From Carex sylvatica (taxonomy: Eukaryota > Streptophyta > Magnoliopsida > Poales > Cyperaceae), in the NCBI GenBank assembly GCA_964058845.1, contig CAXKVR010000036.1:930001-994000 (forward strand): a stretch of 64,000 bases of DNA, in the 5' to 3' direction. Made by a program: the position numbers and the translations under genes. This document shows, one piece after another, positions 12,782 through 25,230 of this stretch; the stretch's first letter is position 1, and each line of letters starts with the position of its first letter. Below the pieces are notes generated by a model, which saw only the letters and a list, made by a program, of their open reading frames with translations, was not told the DNA's origin and searched no databases.

Positions 12782-13312
12782 GAACAGTTCATATCAAAGA
12801 AAAAAAAAATTCGGAAATCCCCCCCCTACTCTCCTAAAAATTTCAAATACTTGAGTTCTTTAAACTTAAAAAAATGAGTCAATTAATATTTTTTTTCATT
12901 ATAAACATATAACATTTTAATAGAAAAATAATCAGTTTTTTTTGGACAACACTAAAATATTAATGAGATTTCATATTAAATTTAATTACAAACTTACGGG
13001 CGGCATCTCAAAAATAGCCACAAATATTGTTATTAACGTTGTTAAACTTTAATTGTTTTCTATATCTCAAAAATAGCCACAAATGTGAATAAAATAGTAA
13101 CTTGGTGTACTATTAAGTTTTAATATGGTGATAATATTTAGTGGTTAGATTGACATTTGATAAATTTTTTTTAATAATCATTAGCATTCATCTTATAAAT
13201 ATATGTATATACATATATTATACATGTATTATATATTATATTATATTATATTATATTATATATACATATATCATATTACATATACATTTATATATATATA
13301 TATATATATATA

Positions 13313-13716
13313 GGGAATGGCTAAATTGCTGCTGGCAGCATTTTGGCCCGAGGTGCTGCCGGCTGTTTTTTTATTTTGTGATATCCAAACAACAAATCCA
13401 AACCGTTAGATGTTTAATCCATATTATAATCTACTTGGAGACCAAATTTTACATTTTTCTGAATTTTTTTACTATTTATTAAGCTGGTTTGAAAACTGCT
13501 GATTTCAGTAAATTTCTGCAGCATTGAAATCAGCAGTTTTCAAACCAGCTTAATAAATAGTAAAAAAATTCAGAAAAATGTAAAATTTGGTCTCCAAGTA
13601 GATTATAATATGGATTAAACATCTAACGGTTTGGATTTATTGTTTGGATATCACAAAATAAAAAAACAGCCGGCAGCACCTCGGGCCGAAATGCTGCCAG
13701 CAGCAATTTAGCCAAC

Positions 13717-13719
<3 letters not shown>
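13313..13719. mobile_element. (TA)n-associated palindromic element, terminus type A, copy 2
   Basis: Same structure as the type A copy at 9234. The left end is GGGAATGGCTAAATTGC. The outermost bases of the right end read inward as GAGGTTGGCTAAATTGC, which is the type B terminal sequence on a type A arm. The central loop is in the opposite orientation to copy 1, so it inserted the other way round. (TA)n lies on both sides. Confidence 0.85.
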
Positions 13720-13752
<33 letters not shown>

Positions 13753-13863
13753 TATATCATATATCATATTACATATATATATATATATATCATATTACAT
13801 ATATATATCATACATCATATATCATATTACATATATATATATCATATATCATATTACATATAT

Positions 13864-14263
13864 GAGGAGGGATCAACTTACAATATTTTTTGAGTTACAA
13901 CAAATTACAACAAGCATTTTCTACATTTTTAAAGTCCAAATCATTGATCCAAACCGTTAGATGTGATCTCCACAATAAAATGTGCTTGGAGACCAAATTT
14001 TATATTTTTTGGAATTTTTTTACTATTTATTAAGATGGGTATAAAATTCAATGGTCTGAATTTGACTAGTTTTTGTACCCATCTTAATAAATAGTAAAAA
14101 AATTCCAAAAAATGTAAAATTTGATCTCCAAGCACATTTTATTGTAGAGATCACATCTAACGGTTTAGATCGACGATTTGGACTTTGAAAATGTAGAAAA
14201 TACTTGTTGTAACTTGTTGTAACTTGTTGTAACTCAAAATATGTTATAACTTGATCCCTCCTC
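13864..14263. mobile_element. (TA)n-associated palindromic element, terminus type C
   Basis: A 400-bp palindrome with ends GAGGAGGGATCAA, a 'gttacaacaaattacaacaa' stretch (repeated as 'aacttgttgt' on the right), then the common core. The centre is 'caatggtctgaatttgac'. Flanked by TATAT microsatellite. No coding capacity. Confidence 0.85.
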
Positions 14264-14289
14264 TACATATATATATATATATATATCAT

Positions 14290-14716
14290 AGAGGTTGGCT
14301 ACTATGCTTATATAAGCATATCCCCACATATGCTTATAACTCATTTTTGTGCTTCCAATGTTCAAATGGTTGATCTGAACCGTTCATCTTGTTCTCCATA
14401 TTAATATGTGCTTGGAGACCAAATTTTACATTTTTCTGAATTTTTTTACTATTTATTAAGCCACTTTGAAAATTATTAATCCAACGGTTGCTGCTGATTT
14501 TACTGTTTTGTGCAGCCACCGTTGGATCAGCGATTTTCAAAGTGGCTTAACAAATAGTAAAAAAATTCAGAAAAATGTAAAATTTAGTCTCCAAGCACAT
14601 ATTAATATGGAGAACAAGATGAACGGTTCAGATCGACCATTTAGACATTGAAAGCACAAAAATGAGTTATAAGCATATGTGGGGATATGCTTATATAAGC
14701 ATAGTAGCCAACCTCT
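14290..14716. mobile_element. (TA)n-associated palindromic element, terminus type B, copy 2
   Basis: Nearly the same sequence as the type B copy at 9792, also 427 bp, with AGAGGTTGGCTACTATGC ends and the central loop reversed relative to that copy. Flanked by (TA)n. Confidence 0.88.
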
Positions 14717-14763
14717 ATATCATATATCATATTACATATATATATATACATGTATTATATTAC

Positions 14764-14806
<43 letters not shown>

Positions 14807-15095
14807 TATATACATAGCTCATGCGGCGGCAAATACGGCTTAAGTAATTGATTTCAGTAATTGATTTAAGCAACATTGTTTTAAAATAATTAGTAATTTT
14901 TATTTATATTTAAAGTAATTGATTTAAGTAATTGATTTAAACAACATTGTTTTAAAATATACAACTATATCAAATGAATTTTAGTTTAAATATACAACCA
15001 TGTCAAATGAATTTTAGTTTAAATGAATTTGGATTTATAATTTATTGGTTTACAAAGAAAAAAAACAGAAAAAAAACTCACCTATTCGTGAACCC

Positions 15096-17341
15096 TGTCA
15101 CACCCCGGAACCAGGGGGCGCGACAGTTACGCTGTGAATATATATTTTCTATATACTCACGAGGCAAGAACGATGAGATGATTTATATTCATCCCAACTT
15201 TAACCAAAAATGATTTAAACATTCAGACACGCAGTTAATTGAAATCAGATAATTAAAACACATCCTACTTACAACACCTCCTACTTACAACACCTCCTAC
15301 TTAACGAATTAAACATTTACACTACATAATTAAAATAAGTTTTACAAAGGTCTGGTTCAAAGGTTATACACAACAAAATATGATCTGAGTACTTAACTAG
15401 TACAAAACGATCATTAATTAAGGCATATCTATACCTCTCCTTTCTTATCCTCGCCGCACGATCTCGAAATCCTATTCCTTCTTTCCTGAAAAACCCACGA
15501 GGGGGAAGAGGGGTGAGAAACTTATTCGCAGTTTCTCAGTGCAGAATTTAAATAGGGCTACTGGATTTGTAAGAAATCCATTATCAGAATTAAATTGATT
15601 CATTGGTATACTATTCAGTTATTTATTCGCTAATCATGAAATGCAATTACTTAAAAAGGGAATTCAAGCGAACTTCTACTATTATCACATTCGGAGAAAA
15701 TCAAAACGGAATTATTCAGGATGTTTGGATCTAAATGCAAACTCTCTAAGTCAGGTTGGAAAGATAGAAATCAGTTATCTATCTTTGTCGGCTTAACCGT
15801 TCTATTGGTTCTGGTTTATAATTAAACATGCATATCAATCAGAATTTCACGGATAGCAATAAAGTAATTCGATCAGAAACAAAGATTATCAATACAGTAA
15901 CAGTTTCACATCAATCACTATACCGCAGTTCAGTATTCCAACAATCACAATAATATATGTAATAACAGTATCCCCTACCCAACCGGTACTGGGTTCAGTG
16001 GGGTCATTCCCCAAATGCGCATATGGTTCCTGAGGCAAAGTCTAGCGTCGACTCTAGACTTTGCAATAACTATGAATATACAATATAATATAACAATATC
16101 AATTCAGTACTGTGGTTTCATTCTCTTATCAGAATCAAAGGAACAGTCAATCAGTAAAACCATACCAATATGCTAGGTCATCATCAATATAGCAATTCCG
16201 ATATAACATTTACTTAATTATGCAATAATGCCATGATGCATGCAATTAGAAATTCAACATGCCATTTATACGTAACTATTTAATTCTTAAAAATAAATCC
16301 CAAGACAAATCCCGTGAACCCCCGCACCTGATCACGTAAGATGCGTAGAGAATCAGCTATCACTAGATTCCGAACTTCCGACGATTTCGCTGAATCGTAC
16401 TCGATAGGATCTATGCCTATGTTAATAAAGCATAGATGAATTAATAAAAGAAATTCAATCGATTTAAATACAAGTCAAGTCGATTATCGAGTCATAATGT
16501 TTCAAATCAAATTCGAATTCGAAATTTCACCAAAAATCTAACAAATCACTTGAATTAGGGTTTCCAAGAGAAAAGGAAGACAAATCATATCAATTATCAC
16601 AAATTAACAACTAATCGAGCTAGAACTCGATTACTGAAACCCTAATTCGAATTTCAACCGAAATCACGACAAATCGAATAATTTAGGGTTTTCAAGGACT
16701 TGCAAAAGAGATGTATATACCAATTTGAAGCTTTAGAATCGATCAAGGATCGTCAATTCAGCTCGAATCTCAATTTTCCGGTCAGTTCGATCAGTTTCCG
16801 CGCTCAATTTCTCTCTCTCTCTCTCTTTCTCTTTTTCCTTTCGGCTCACCCTAATTCTCTCAATTAATTTCCATGAAAAATGAAAGAAGAAGAAAGAGAT
16901 TTAAGTATTAATTGAAATTTTGCAAATAAACCCCTCAAAAATAACAAAATTACATATCAGTGCGGATCAATCATCCGCACTGCGGATAATATCCATCCGC
17001 ACTACGGTCCATCCATCCGCACTACGGATCATCCAGCCGCATTCACTGCGCAGAAGAAAAAGTCCGAGCCTAGTGCGGACGCACTGAGGACAGTGCGGAT
17101 GATCCCATCCGCATTCAGGACTTAGCGAAAAATTCGGCAACTTCAGAACTTGTCCCAGTGCGGGTGAAGCCACCCGCAGTGCGGGTCATCCATCCGCACT
17201 GGACCGTTTTTCTATATTTATAATTCGATTTTCATTCAGTCAGTATAGAAATATTTCCAAACATTATATTTTTAACTTCTAAAACCATATTTAATTTAAT
17301 CTTTTAAAATCTTACTATTTTAAAAGTTTCACTACGTTACA
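15096..17341 (-). repeat. Element 1 3' LTR
   Basis: This LTR lies next to the polypurine tract, so it is the 3' LTR of the minus-strand element. Its sense-direction order is a short AT-rich leader, TATA-like sequence, GC-rich 'agtgcggat' repeats (16958-17203), an AG-rich run (about 16808-16845) and the TGACA end. The small reading frame at 16967-17173 is a by-product of the GC repeats. Confidence 0.96.
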
Positions 17342-17355
17342 TTTCTCCCTCACTT
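17342..17355 (-). other. Element 1 polypurine tract
   Basis: The minus-strand sequence AAGTGAGGGAGAAA lies immediately upstream of the 3' LTR, where plus-strand DNA synthesis is primed in LTR retrotransposons. Confidence 0.85.
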
Positions 17356-17384
17356 AAAAATAAAGTTCAATCCTTTGAACTTAA

Positions 17385-20300
17385 CTACGTACCTGAACTG
17401 TCGAATAACTCAGGATATTGCTCGTGAATTTTCGTTTCGAGTTCCCATGTTGCCTCTTTTTCCGAGTGTCGACCCCATTGTACTAAAACAAGTCTAATCG
17501 TTCGATTTCTTAACCTTTGCTCTTTTCTATCAAGTATTCGCATTGGTTCTTCTTTATAGGCCAAATTCTCATTAAAGTATAAGTCAGAATGGTCGATGCA
17601 GTGAGATGGATCTCGTACATATTTTCGAAGTTGTGACACATGAAACACCGGGTGTACCCGGTCCAAGGTTGGAGGCAATGCAAGCTCGTAAGCTACAAGT
17701 CCCACTCGGTTCAGAATCTGAAAGGGACCGATATACCGTGGACTTAGCTTACCCGATACTCCAAACCGATGTACTCCTCTAACCGGAGATACTCGGAGCC
17801 ACACATGATCACCTTCTTGAAACTCTAAAGGTCTTCGATGTACATCAGCATATCTCTTTTGTCGATCTTGAGCTGATTTGAGTCGGCTCAAGATAACCTG
17901 TGTCTTCTCTGCTGCCTCTTGTATCAATTCTGGTCCTGTGGACGGATGAGTACCCGCCGGACCCCACCACAACGGTGTACGACAAATCTCTCCAGTAAGC
18001 GCTTCTAATGGTGGCATCCCGATACTTGAGTGATAACTGTTGTTGTAGGCAAATTCAACCAAATGCAAATGGTCGAGCCAAGACCCTCGAAAGCTCAAAG
18101 CACACGCTCGAAGCATGTCTTCCAATGTCTGGATTGTTCTTTCTGACTGTCCATCAGTCTGCGGATGATGTGCGGTGCTGAACCTCAGTTTCGTACCCAT
18201 ATTTTCTTGGAAACTTTTCCAAAAATGCGAAGTGAACCTGGTATCTCGATCAGATATAATTTCTCTTGGACATCCATGATATTTAACGAAAAATTTCAGA
18301 AACAAGTTGGCTAACGTTCGACCCGATGTATCAGGTCCGAGTGGAATAAAATGTGCCACCTTCGTTAATGTATCCACAATAACCCATATGGTATCGTGTC
18401 GGCCCACTGTCCTCGGAAAACCAGATACGAAATCCATTGCAATAACTTCAAATTTACCTCTCTTCTTATTCAGCGGTTGAAGTAACCCAGCTGCCTTTCG
18501 TCGATCAGCCTTCACTTGCTGACAGACTTGACATTTCTCAACGTACCTTGTCACATCCCTTTTCATGTTCGGCCACCAGAAATACCGCTTCAGAGTTTGA
18601 TACATTTTAACTTCGCCGGGATGGATCGTGTATCCCGAATCATGTGCTTCGGATAGAACTAGGGTCTTCAAGTCTGAATCTTCAGGAATGCATATGCGGT
18701 TGCCAAACCGCAAGATACCCTCGTCATCAAGTCTAAATGGAGTGTCTCGGTCCGATTCTACATGTTCTCGAAATTTCTGACATTTCTGATCTTCGTGCTG
18801 CGCTACCCGTATACGGTCATGTAACTCCGGTCTCACCTCAATAGCAGTAGAAATAATGGACATACCGACCGATTTATTCATACCCGCTTCTTCCTCGAGT
18901 AAGCGAGTTGCAACTGACTTTGCCAATTCGTGCGATGCTCCAACATGTAAATTCATCCTTCTCATTTCTTCAATCAACTGCACTTCACTTGAAATCACGC
19001 TTGCCAGGTTAACCTGATTCTTCCTACTCAACGCATCTGCTACCGCATTAGCTTTGCCCGCATGATACTGAATATCAAGATCGTAATCCTTCATTAACTC
19101 CAGCCACCTTCGTTGTCTCAAGTTCAGTTCCTTCTGAGTAAAGACATACTTTAAGCTTTTATGATCCGTGAAAATCTGGCACTTCACACCATACAAGTAA
19201 TGCCGCCAAATTTTGAGCGCAAAGATCACCGCTGCTAGCTCCAAGTCATGAGTCGGATAGTTCTGTTCATGTGGCCGTAACTGTCGAGAAGCGTAGGCAA
19301 TAACTTGCTCACCTTGCATCAAAACGCAACCCAAACCCGTACGGGATGCATCTGTAAACACCGTGTAGTCCTTTCCAGTTATTGGCATTGTAAGAATCGG
19401 GGCTGACACTAGCCGACTCTTTAACTCCTCAAAACTTTTTTCTTGTTTTTCACCCCAATCGAACTTAACACCTTTATGTAGCAACTCCGTAAGAGGGCGG
19501 GCTAATTGTGAGAATCCAGCTACAAACCTTCGATAGTACCCAGCTAAGCCGAGAAAGCTACGGATCTCTGTAACAGTTGTTGGTCTCTTCCATTCAGTTA
19601 CCGCTCGGATCTTCTCAGGATCTACCGCCAAGCCTTCACCCGAAACTATATGGCCCAAAAATGCCACCTTGTCCATCCAGAATTCGCACTTCGAAAATTT
19701 GGCATAAAGCCGATGATCTCGTAGTCTTTGTAACACCACTTTAAGATGTGCCGCATGCTCCTCATATGAACGCGAATAGATCAGTATATCATCGATGAAG
19801 ACCACCACACTGGAATCCAACAAATCTCTAAACACACGCTGCATGAGATCCATAAAAGCTGCCGGTGCATTTGTCAATCCGAATGGCATGACTAGGTATT
19901 CATAGTGCCCGTACCTAGTACGGAAAGCCGTCTTCTCCACGTCACTTGGATATATACGCAACTGGTGATAACCCGTTCTTAAATCGATCTTGGAATAGAC
20001 CGACGATCCTTGTAGCTGATCAAAAAGATCATCAATCCTAGGCAATGGATACTTGTTCTTCACAGTCACCTTATTCAACTCCCGGTAATCTATGCACAAC
20101 CGCAGAGTTCCATCCTTCTTTCTTACAAACAACACTGGTGCGCCCCATGGAGAAGTACTTGGTCGAACATAGCCTTTCTCCATCATTTCTTCTAATTGCA
20201 CCTTCAATTCTTTTAGCTCAGCCGGAGCCATCCGATAAGGAGCCTTCGAAATCGGGATTGTGCCAGGTATCAAATTAATGTTAAACTCAATTTCTCGCTC

Positions 20301-21968
20301 CGGAGGTAACCCTGAAATCTCATCAGGAAAAACATCAATGTATTCCGAAACAACCGGAATGTTAGATATTTCTGGAATTTCAGTAGCAGTACTCATAACC
20401 CTCACTAAATATGCTGTACATCCCGACTCAATTAAGTGCCTTGTCTCTATTGCTGAAATATACGGTACCACCTCTTTTAATCCTCTACACTTTAATGCAC
20501 ATGTAGCACCACTTGACAATGCGAATTGAACGGTACGGCTCAAACAATCAATCGTAGCTAGGTGTTGAGTTAACCAATCCAAACCCAACAATGCATCATA
20601 CTCAGAAATGTCCATGACCAACATTTCGGCTAGAAAATCCCTTCCATCTACTCTCACTTTCAGGTTTCGGCACGTCCTCGCAATTTGGGTAGTTGAACCG
20701 AGAGGGGTATGAACATCCAATACTCTCCCACTCGATTCCGTTAACCACCCACACTTCTCCACTAACGTACTAGATATGATCGAATTGCTACAACCCGTAT
20801 CAATCAACACATATGCAAGGTGTCCCGAAATAGAAATAGTACCTGCTAGCAAATCAGTCTGAGTAGAAATAGGAATCAACTCGTCTCCTGCATTCGGTAG
20901 CTCTATTGCCTCTACCGCGTGAACACTGGCTCGTCCTCCTGCACGGCCTTCCCTCAACTGTGGTGTAGGGCCTCGACCTCGTAGCGAAGGTATGCCTCCA
21001 CGTCCTCGCCCCTGTGGACCTCTATAACCACCACTGCCACTGCTCCCGGGTGTACTCGAAAAAGTATTTGGGCAATCCTTGATCCAATGATTCTTGCTGC
21101 CACAGCGAAGACAAGTCTGATTGAGGCGACGACACTCAGATTCAGTATGTGGCTTCATGCAAATACGGCACCAAGGTCCAGTAGCTCCCGGGGTAAACTG
21201 AGGTACCGCTATCTGTCCTGTAGGGTATCTAGGGGCTTGAGGTCTAACCCCCGATCCACTCGCTTGCTTTCTTTGATCAAATTTAGGCCTAACATTTCTG
21301 GAGAGGGTTTGTTGCGCACTTCTCTTGAGATATACCTCTGTCTGCTCCGCACATCTCATAAGAGCTGGAACTCCTGCAGCTGTGGAATGATGTATGGCTA
21401 GTGCAATATTCGGGTCCAACCCGTCCAAATACTGCCTCCGGTATCTATCAAGATCCCTTTTCACATCTGGAGCATAGCGGGACAGGTCAAAGAACAAACG
21501 GTTGTACTCTTCTACCGACCTTTCATTCTGTCTTAGGTTCAGGAATTGGCTTCTCAAAGCCTCCCGATGTAAGTCACTCAAGAACTGCTCCCCAAACTTC
21601 TGTTCAAACCATTCCCAAGTAATCTCTCCTTCGCCCCCTTCAAACTCCATTTTAACTCCCTCCCACCAATGCCTACCAGACTTTTCAAGCAATTGTGCGG
21701 CCAACTCCACTTTGTTCACCTCTGGCACCCGGCATAGGGTGAACTTTGCTTTCAGACTCACCATCCATTCTTCCGCAGCCGGATATCCCCCCGACCCATC
21801 AAACCGAGGGGGTGTCAAACGCATAAACGCTTCATATAATTGTCGGAATTCCTCCCCATTTGCTCCAGCCACAGGAGCTGGTCCGCGTTCCAGATTTTCC
21901 GCTCTACGACCTCTTTCATAGGCCGCAATTAACATTTCTCCGAGATCTCTCTCCATTTGACTATTCAA
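17385..21968 (-). CDS. Element 1 gag-pol polyprotein (chromovirus)
   Basis: A 1527-residue uninterrupted polyprotein. The gag domain covers about 45-225. It is followed by two Cys/His clusters: C267-x2-C270-x3-H274-x4-C279 and the standard zinc knuckle C286-x2-C289-x4-H294-x4-C299. The aspartic protease has the DTG at 390-392. Reverse transcriptase spans about 570-770, with the catalytic FIDD at 724-727. RNase H follows, with D873, E910, D935 and D978. Integrase shows H1109, H1116, C1146, C1149 and a D1179/D1240/E1276 (DD35E) triad. A chromodomain-like segment near 1467-1524 ('[11 protein letters not shown]', 'EATWELE') is typical of plant Tekay/Del chromoviruses and is thought to guide integration to heterochromatin. 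Gag and pol share one frame with no frameshift. All catalytic residues I could check are present, so it looks intact. I chose the first Met, 134 bp from the LTR and downstream of the PBS. Confidence 0.97.
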   Translation of the reverse strand: MNSQMERDLGEMLIAAYERGRRAENLERGPAPVAGANGEEFRQLYEAFMRLTPPRFDGSGGYPAAEEWMVSLKAKFTLCRVPEVNKVELAAQLLEKSGRHWWEGVKMEFEGGEGEITWEWFEQKFGEQFLSDLHREALRSQFLNLRQNERSVEEYNRLFFDLSRYAPDVKRDLDRYRRQYLDGLDPNIALAIHHSTAAGVPALMRCAEQTEVYLKRSAQQTLSRNVRPKFDQRKQASGSGVRPQAPRYPTGQIAVPQFTPGATGPWCRICMKPHTESECRRLNQTCLRCGSKNHWIKDCPNTFSSTPGSSGSGGYRGPQGRGRGGIPSLRGRGPTPQLREGRAGGRASVHAVEAIELPNAGDELIPISTQTDLLAGTISISGHLAYVLIDTGCSNSIISSTLVEKCGWLTESSGRVLDVHTPLGSTTQIARTCRNLKVRVDGRDFLAEMLVMDISEYDALLGLDWLTQHLATIDCLSRTVQFALSSGATCALKCRGLKEVVPYISAIETRHLIESGCTAYLVRVMSTATEIPEISNIPVVSEYIDVFPDEISGLPPEREIEFNINLIPGTIPISKAPYRMAPAELKELKVQLEEMMEKGYVRPSTSPWGAPVLFVRKKDGTLRLCIDYRELNKVTVKNKYPLPRIDDLFDQLQGSSVYSKIDLRTGYHQLRIYPSDVEKTAFRTRYGHYEYLVMPFGLTNAPAAFMDLMQRVFRDLLDSSVVVFIDDILIYSRSYEEHAAHLKVVLQRLRDHRLYAKFSKCEFWMDKVAFLGHIVSGEGLAVDPEKIRAVTEWKRPTTVTEIRSFLGLAGYYRRFVAGFSQLARPLTELLHKGVKFDWGEKQEKSFEELKSRLVSAPILTMPITGKDYTVFTDASRTGLGCVLMQGEQVIAYASRQLRPHEQNYPTHDLELAAVIFALKIWRHYLYGVKCQIFTDHKSLKYVFTQKELNLRQRRWLELMKDYDLDIQYHAGKANAVADALSRKNQVNLASVISSEVQLIEEMRRMNLHVGASHELAKSVATRLLEEEAGMNKSVGMSIISTAIEVRPELHDRIRVAQHEDQKCQKFREHVESDRDTPFRLDDEGILRFGNRICIPEDSDLKTLVLSEAHDSGYTIHPGEVKMYQTLKRYFWWPNMKRDVTRYVEKCQVCQQVKADRRKAAGLLQPLNKKRGKFEVIAMDFVSGFPRTVGRHDTIWVIVDTLTKVAHFIPLGPDTSGRTLANLFLKFFVKYHGCPREIISDRDTRFTSHFWKSFQENMGTKLRFSTAHHPQTDGQSERTIQTLEDMLRACALSFRGSWLDHLHLVEFAYNNSYHSSIGMPPLEALTGEICRTPLWWGPAGTHPSTGPELIQEAAEKTQVILSRLKSAQDRQKRYADVHRRPLEFQEGDHVWLRVSPVRGVHRFGVSGKLSPRYIGPFQILNRVGLVAYELALPPTLDRVHPVFHVSQLRKYVRDPSHCIDHSDLYFNENLAYKEEPMRILDRKEQRLRNRTIRLVLVQWGRHSEKEATWELETKIHEQYPELFDSSGT

Positions 21969-22080
21969 TAATCAATAAGTTAATATTTCAATTCACGCAG
22001 TTTAACGTTACCAATCTAACTCTAGACTTACCCCACTCGTTTATCCTATCATGTCTGGTTAGGGTTTAAAAACTAACTTG

Positions 22081-22092
22081 GCTCTGATACCA
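22081..22092 (-). other. Element 1 primer binding site (tRNA-iMet)
   Basis: On the minus strand it reads TGGTATCAGAGC, complementary to the 3' end of plant initiator tRNA-Met. It starts 9 bp downstream of the 5' LTR. Confidence 0.93.
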
Positions 22093-23963
22093 ACAATTAA
22101 CTGTCACACCCCGGAACCAGGGGGCGCGACAGTTACGCCGTGAATATATATTTTCTATATACTCACGAGGCAAGAACGATGAGATGATTTATATTCATCC
22201 CAACTTTAACCAAAAATGATTTAAACATTCAGACACGCAGTTAATTGAAATCAGATAATTAAAACACATCCTACTTACAACACCTCCTACTTACAACACC
22301 TCCTACTTAACGAATTAAACATTTACACTACATAATTAAAATAAGTTTTACAAAGGTCTGGTTCAAAGGTTATACACAACAAAATATGATCTGAGTACTT
22401 AACTAGTACAAAACGATCATTAATTAAGGCATATCTATACCTCTCCTTTCTTATCCTCGCCGCACGATCTCGAAATCCTATTCCTTCTTTCCTGAAAAAC
22501 CCACGAGGGGGAAGAGGGGTGAGAAACTTATTCGCAGTTTCTCAGTGCAGAATTTAAATAGGGCTACTGGATTTGTAAGAAATCCATTATCAGAATTAAA
22601 TTGATTCATTGGTATACTATTCAGTTATTTATTCGCTAATCATGAAATGCAATTACTTAAAAAGGGAATTCAAGCGAACTTCTACTATTATCACATTCGG
22701 AGAAAATCAAAACGGAATTATTCAGGATGTTTGGATCTAAATGCAAACTCTCTAAGTCAGGTTGGAAAGATAGAAATCAGTTATCTATCTTTGTCGGCTT
22801 AACCGTTCTATTGGTTCTGGTTTATAATTAAACATGCATATCAATCAGAATTTCACGGATAGCAATAAAGTAATTCGATCAGAAACAAAGATTATCAATA
22901 CAGTAACAGTTTCACATCAATCACTATACCGCAGTTCAGTATTCCAACAATCACAATAATATATGTAATAACAGTATCCCCTACCCAACCGGTACTGGGT
23001 TCAGTGGGGTCATTCCCCAAATGCGCATATGGTTCCTGAGGCAAAGTCTAGCGTCGACTCTAGACTTTGCAATAACTATGAATATACAATATAATATAAC
23101 AATATCAATTCAGTACTGTGGTTTCATTCTCTTATCAGAATCAAAGGAACAGTCAATCAGTAAAACCATACCAATATGCTAGGTCATCATCAATATAGCA
23201 ATTCCGATATAACATTTACTTAATTATGCAATAATGCCATGATGCATGCAATTAGAAATTCAACATGCCATTTATACGTAACTATTTAATTCTTAAAAAT
23301 AAATCCCAAGACAAATCCCGTGAACCCCCGCACCTGATCACGTAAGATGCGTAGAGAATCAGCTATCACTAGATTCCGAACTTCCGACGATTTCGCTGAA
23401 TCGTACTCGATAGGATCTATGCCTATGTTAATAAAGCATAGATGAATTAATAAAAGAAATTCAATCGATTTAAATACAAGTCAAGTCGATTATCGAGTCA
23501 TAATGTTTCAAATCAAATTCGAATTCGAAATTTCACCAAAAATCTAACAAATCACTTGAATTAGGGTTTCCAAGAGAAAAGGAAGACAAATCATATCAAT
23601 TATCACAAATTAACAACTAATCGAGCTAGAACTCGATTACTGAAACCCTAATTCGAATTTCAACCGAAATCACGACAAATCGAATAATTTAGGGTTTTCA
23701 AGGACTTGCAAAAGAGATGTATATACCAATTTGAAGCTTTAGAATCGATCAAGGATCGTCAATTCAGCTCGAATCTCAATTTTCCGGTCAGTTCGATCAG
23801 TTTCCGCGCTCAATTTCTCTCTCTCTCTCTCTTTCTCTTTTTCCTTTCGGCTCACCCTAATTCTCTCAATTAATTCCCATGAAAAATGAAAGAAGAAGAA
23901 AGAGATTTAAGTATTAATTGAAATTTTGCAAATAAACCCCTCAAAAATAACAAAATTACATAT

Positions 23964-24209
23964 CAGTGCGGATCAATCATCCGCACTGCGGATAATATCC
24001 ATCCGCACTACGGTCCATCCATCCGCACTACGGATCATCCAGCCGCATTCACTGCGCAGAAGAAAAAGTCCGAGCCTAGTGCGGACGCACTGAGGACAGT
24101 GCGGATGATCCCATCCGCATTCAGGACTTAGCGAAAAATTCGGCAACTTCAGAACTTGTCCCAGTGCGGGTGAAGCCACCCGCAGTGCGGGTCATCCATC
24201 CGCACTGGA
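23964..24209. repeat. 'agtgcggat' palindromic repeat block in the element 1 5' LTR
   Basis: At least ten copies of AGTGCGGAT, ATCCGCACT or AGTGCGGGT occur in both orientations, so hairpins can form repeatedly. The same block is in the 3' LTR (16958-17203), both solo LTRs (about 32838-33265 and 43319-43640) and the element 2 LTRs (51258-51675 and 58942-59359). Copy number differs between families, which points to local expansion. Confidence 0.85.
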
Positions 24210-24236
24210 CCGTTTTTCTATATTTATAATTCGATT
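24152..24236 (-). promoter_or_regulatory. Candidate LTR promoter: TATA-like box plus GC hairpin, identical in both chromovirus families
   Basis: In the sense direction this 85-bp block starts AATCGAATTATAAATATAG, followed by 'ggtccagtgcgg' and a hairpin-forming 'acccgcactgcgggt ... acccgcactgggac'. It lies about 110 bp from the LTR start, a sensible place for a core promoter. The block reads identically in the element 1 3' LTR (17146-17230) and in both element 2 LTRs (51618-51702 and 59302-59386). The TATA function is inferred. Confidence 0.55.
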
Positions 24237-24779
24237 TTCATTCAGTCAGTATAGAAATATTTCCAAACATTATATTTTTAACTTCTAAAACCATATTTAA
24301 TTTAATCTTTTAAAATCTTACTATTTTAAAAGTTTCACTACGTTACAAACCCGGACCGCCAGGTCCCTGAATCTAAGATGGGCACGGGTATGAAATGGGC
24401 AGGGCAGAGTTTTTGAAAAAATATCTGTGTACCTGTGCCCGTTCTACCCAGATACCCGTTGTACCCGTGCCTGTTATATCCATCACCCGTCACGAATTTT
24501 GTCCGGCCCGGTCCGAGGTACCCGGAAGCAAACCACTAGTTCCAATGCATCAAATTTTCAGTATATAACTGGTAAATTCATAAAGTAAGTATTTAAACTT
24601 AAATTTTTTAAAATCCGTTAATTAATATTTTGTTGTTACATTCGCTGTAACTAAACAAATCTATTCGAATCCGGGTCAAAATCCGAATCCATATTTGAAT
24701 CTCAAATTCTTTTTTTGTATATAATATGAAATCCACATGCGGATCTTATATAATCTTACACAAAATTATATTTTGGATT

Positions 24780-25230
24780 CTAATGAATCCATTGCCAGCT
24801 GGTGTGGGAAAAATGGCACGCTAGAGCCGGCTCTGTCATGGAACGGCACGGTAACAGTACGGCATGTGTTATTGTTCTGTACCGTAATTTGTGTGTCGCG
24901 TGCCGTGATTATCCCTTGACATTTGGTGACGGCACGGCACGCGAAAGATCCGGTCACAGTACGTAATCACACAAGTTACTTGTAATTAGGACCGTTATGT
25001 CTTAATCAAATGGTGAATCTTGAAAAAACTAACTTAAATGTGAGAAACGTGACTAGTTACGATTGAACACGGCACGCGAGTCACAGTGTGACTGGCATGC
25101 CGTGACCACCCCTTGACATTTTAGTCACAGCACGAATCACTGTTCAGTTAATCACGATACGAGACTAAAATCACAGTGTGTTAGTCACAATACAGCACGG
25201 CAGGGCACGTTTTTTCCACTCTATTGCCAG
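24780..25230. repeat. Degenerate 'cacggcacg' repeat region, possible hAT-type remnant
   Basis: Many short 'ggcacg', 'cacggcacgc' and 'gtcacagt' motifs occur in both orientations. One end reads inward as 'tagggctggcaatagagtgg' (near 25209-25234), like many hAT termini. The other end (about 24793) is only weakly similar and I see no TSD. The two small frames here are artefacts. Confidence 0.35.

Larger units (their letters stand above)
15096..24347 (-). mobile_element. Intact Ty3/gypsy chromovirus, element 1 (Tekay/Del type)
   Basis: A complete 9252-bp LTR retrotransposon on the minus strand. Both LTRs are 2246 bp (15096-17341 and 22102-24347), begin TGTAAC and end TGACA in the sense direction. 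The 5-bp TSD AACCC is present on both sides (15091-15095 and 24348-24352). A PBS complementary to initiator tRNA-Met, a polypurine tract and one uninterrupted gag-pol frame are all present. The LTRs differ at only two sites that I noticed (15133/22139 and 16870/23876), about 0.09%. The insertion is therefore very recent and the element may be transcriptionally competent. It sits inside a non-autonomous hAT element. Confidence 0.97.
22102..24347 (-). repeat. Element 1 5' LTR
   Basis: Same length as the 3' LTR (2246 bp), differing at two sites I noticed. It lies upstream of the PBS and should drive transcription of the element. It contains the AG-rich run near 23815-23850 and the GC repeat block at 23964-24209. 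The reading frame at 23973-24179 is a repeat artefact duplicated from the other LTR. Confidence 0.96.
12524..24538. mobile_element. Non-autonomous hAT element interrupted by palindromes and chromovirus element 1
   Basis: The left end TAGAGGTTTGCT (12524) and the inverted right end TAGTGGTTTGCT (reading back from 24538) match the ends of hAT copies 1 and 2. The flanks GTCCCAAT (12516-12523) and GTTCCAAT (24539-24546) are 8-bp TSDs with one mismatch. Without the 9.26-kb chromovirus and its TSD, the element is about 2.8 kb. It has G-rich subterminal repeats at both ends, no transposase and three nested palindromic elements. It would have depended on a relative such as copy 1 or copy 2 for movement. 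Confidence 0.85.

Noticed and set aside
9792..14716. Reversed central loops between type A copies and between type B copies, which looked like loop inversion
   Set aside because: A palindrome's orientation is visible only in its loop, so opposite insertion orientation explains it without any inversion event.
16967..17173. Reading frame repeated identically at 23973-24179
   Set aside because: It is the same GC repeat block in both LTRs of element 1, in a non-coding region.
20045..21921. Plus-strand open frames within the element 1 gag-pol region
   Set aside because: They are shadows of the minus-strand gag-pol coding sequence, with no domains of their own. The same applies to frames at 51802-56599 on the plus strand.
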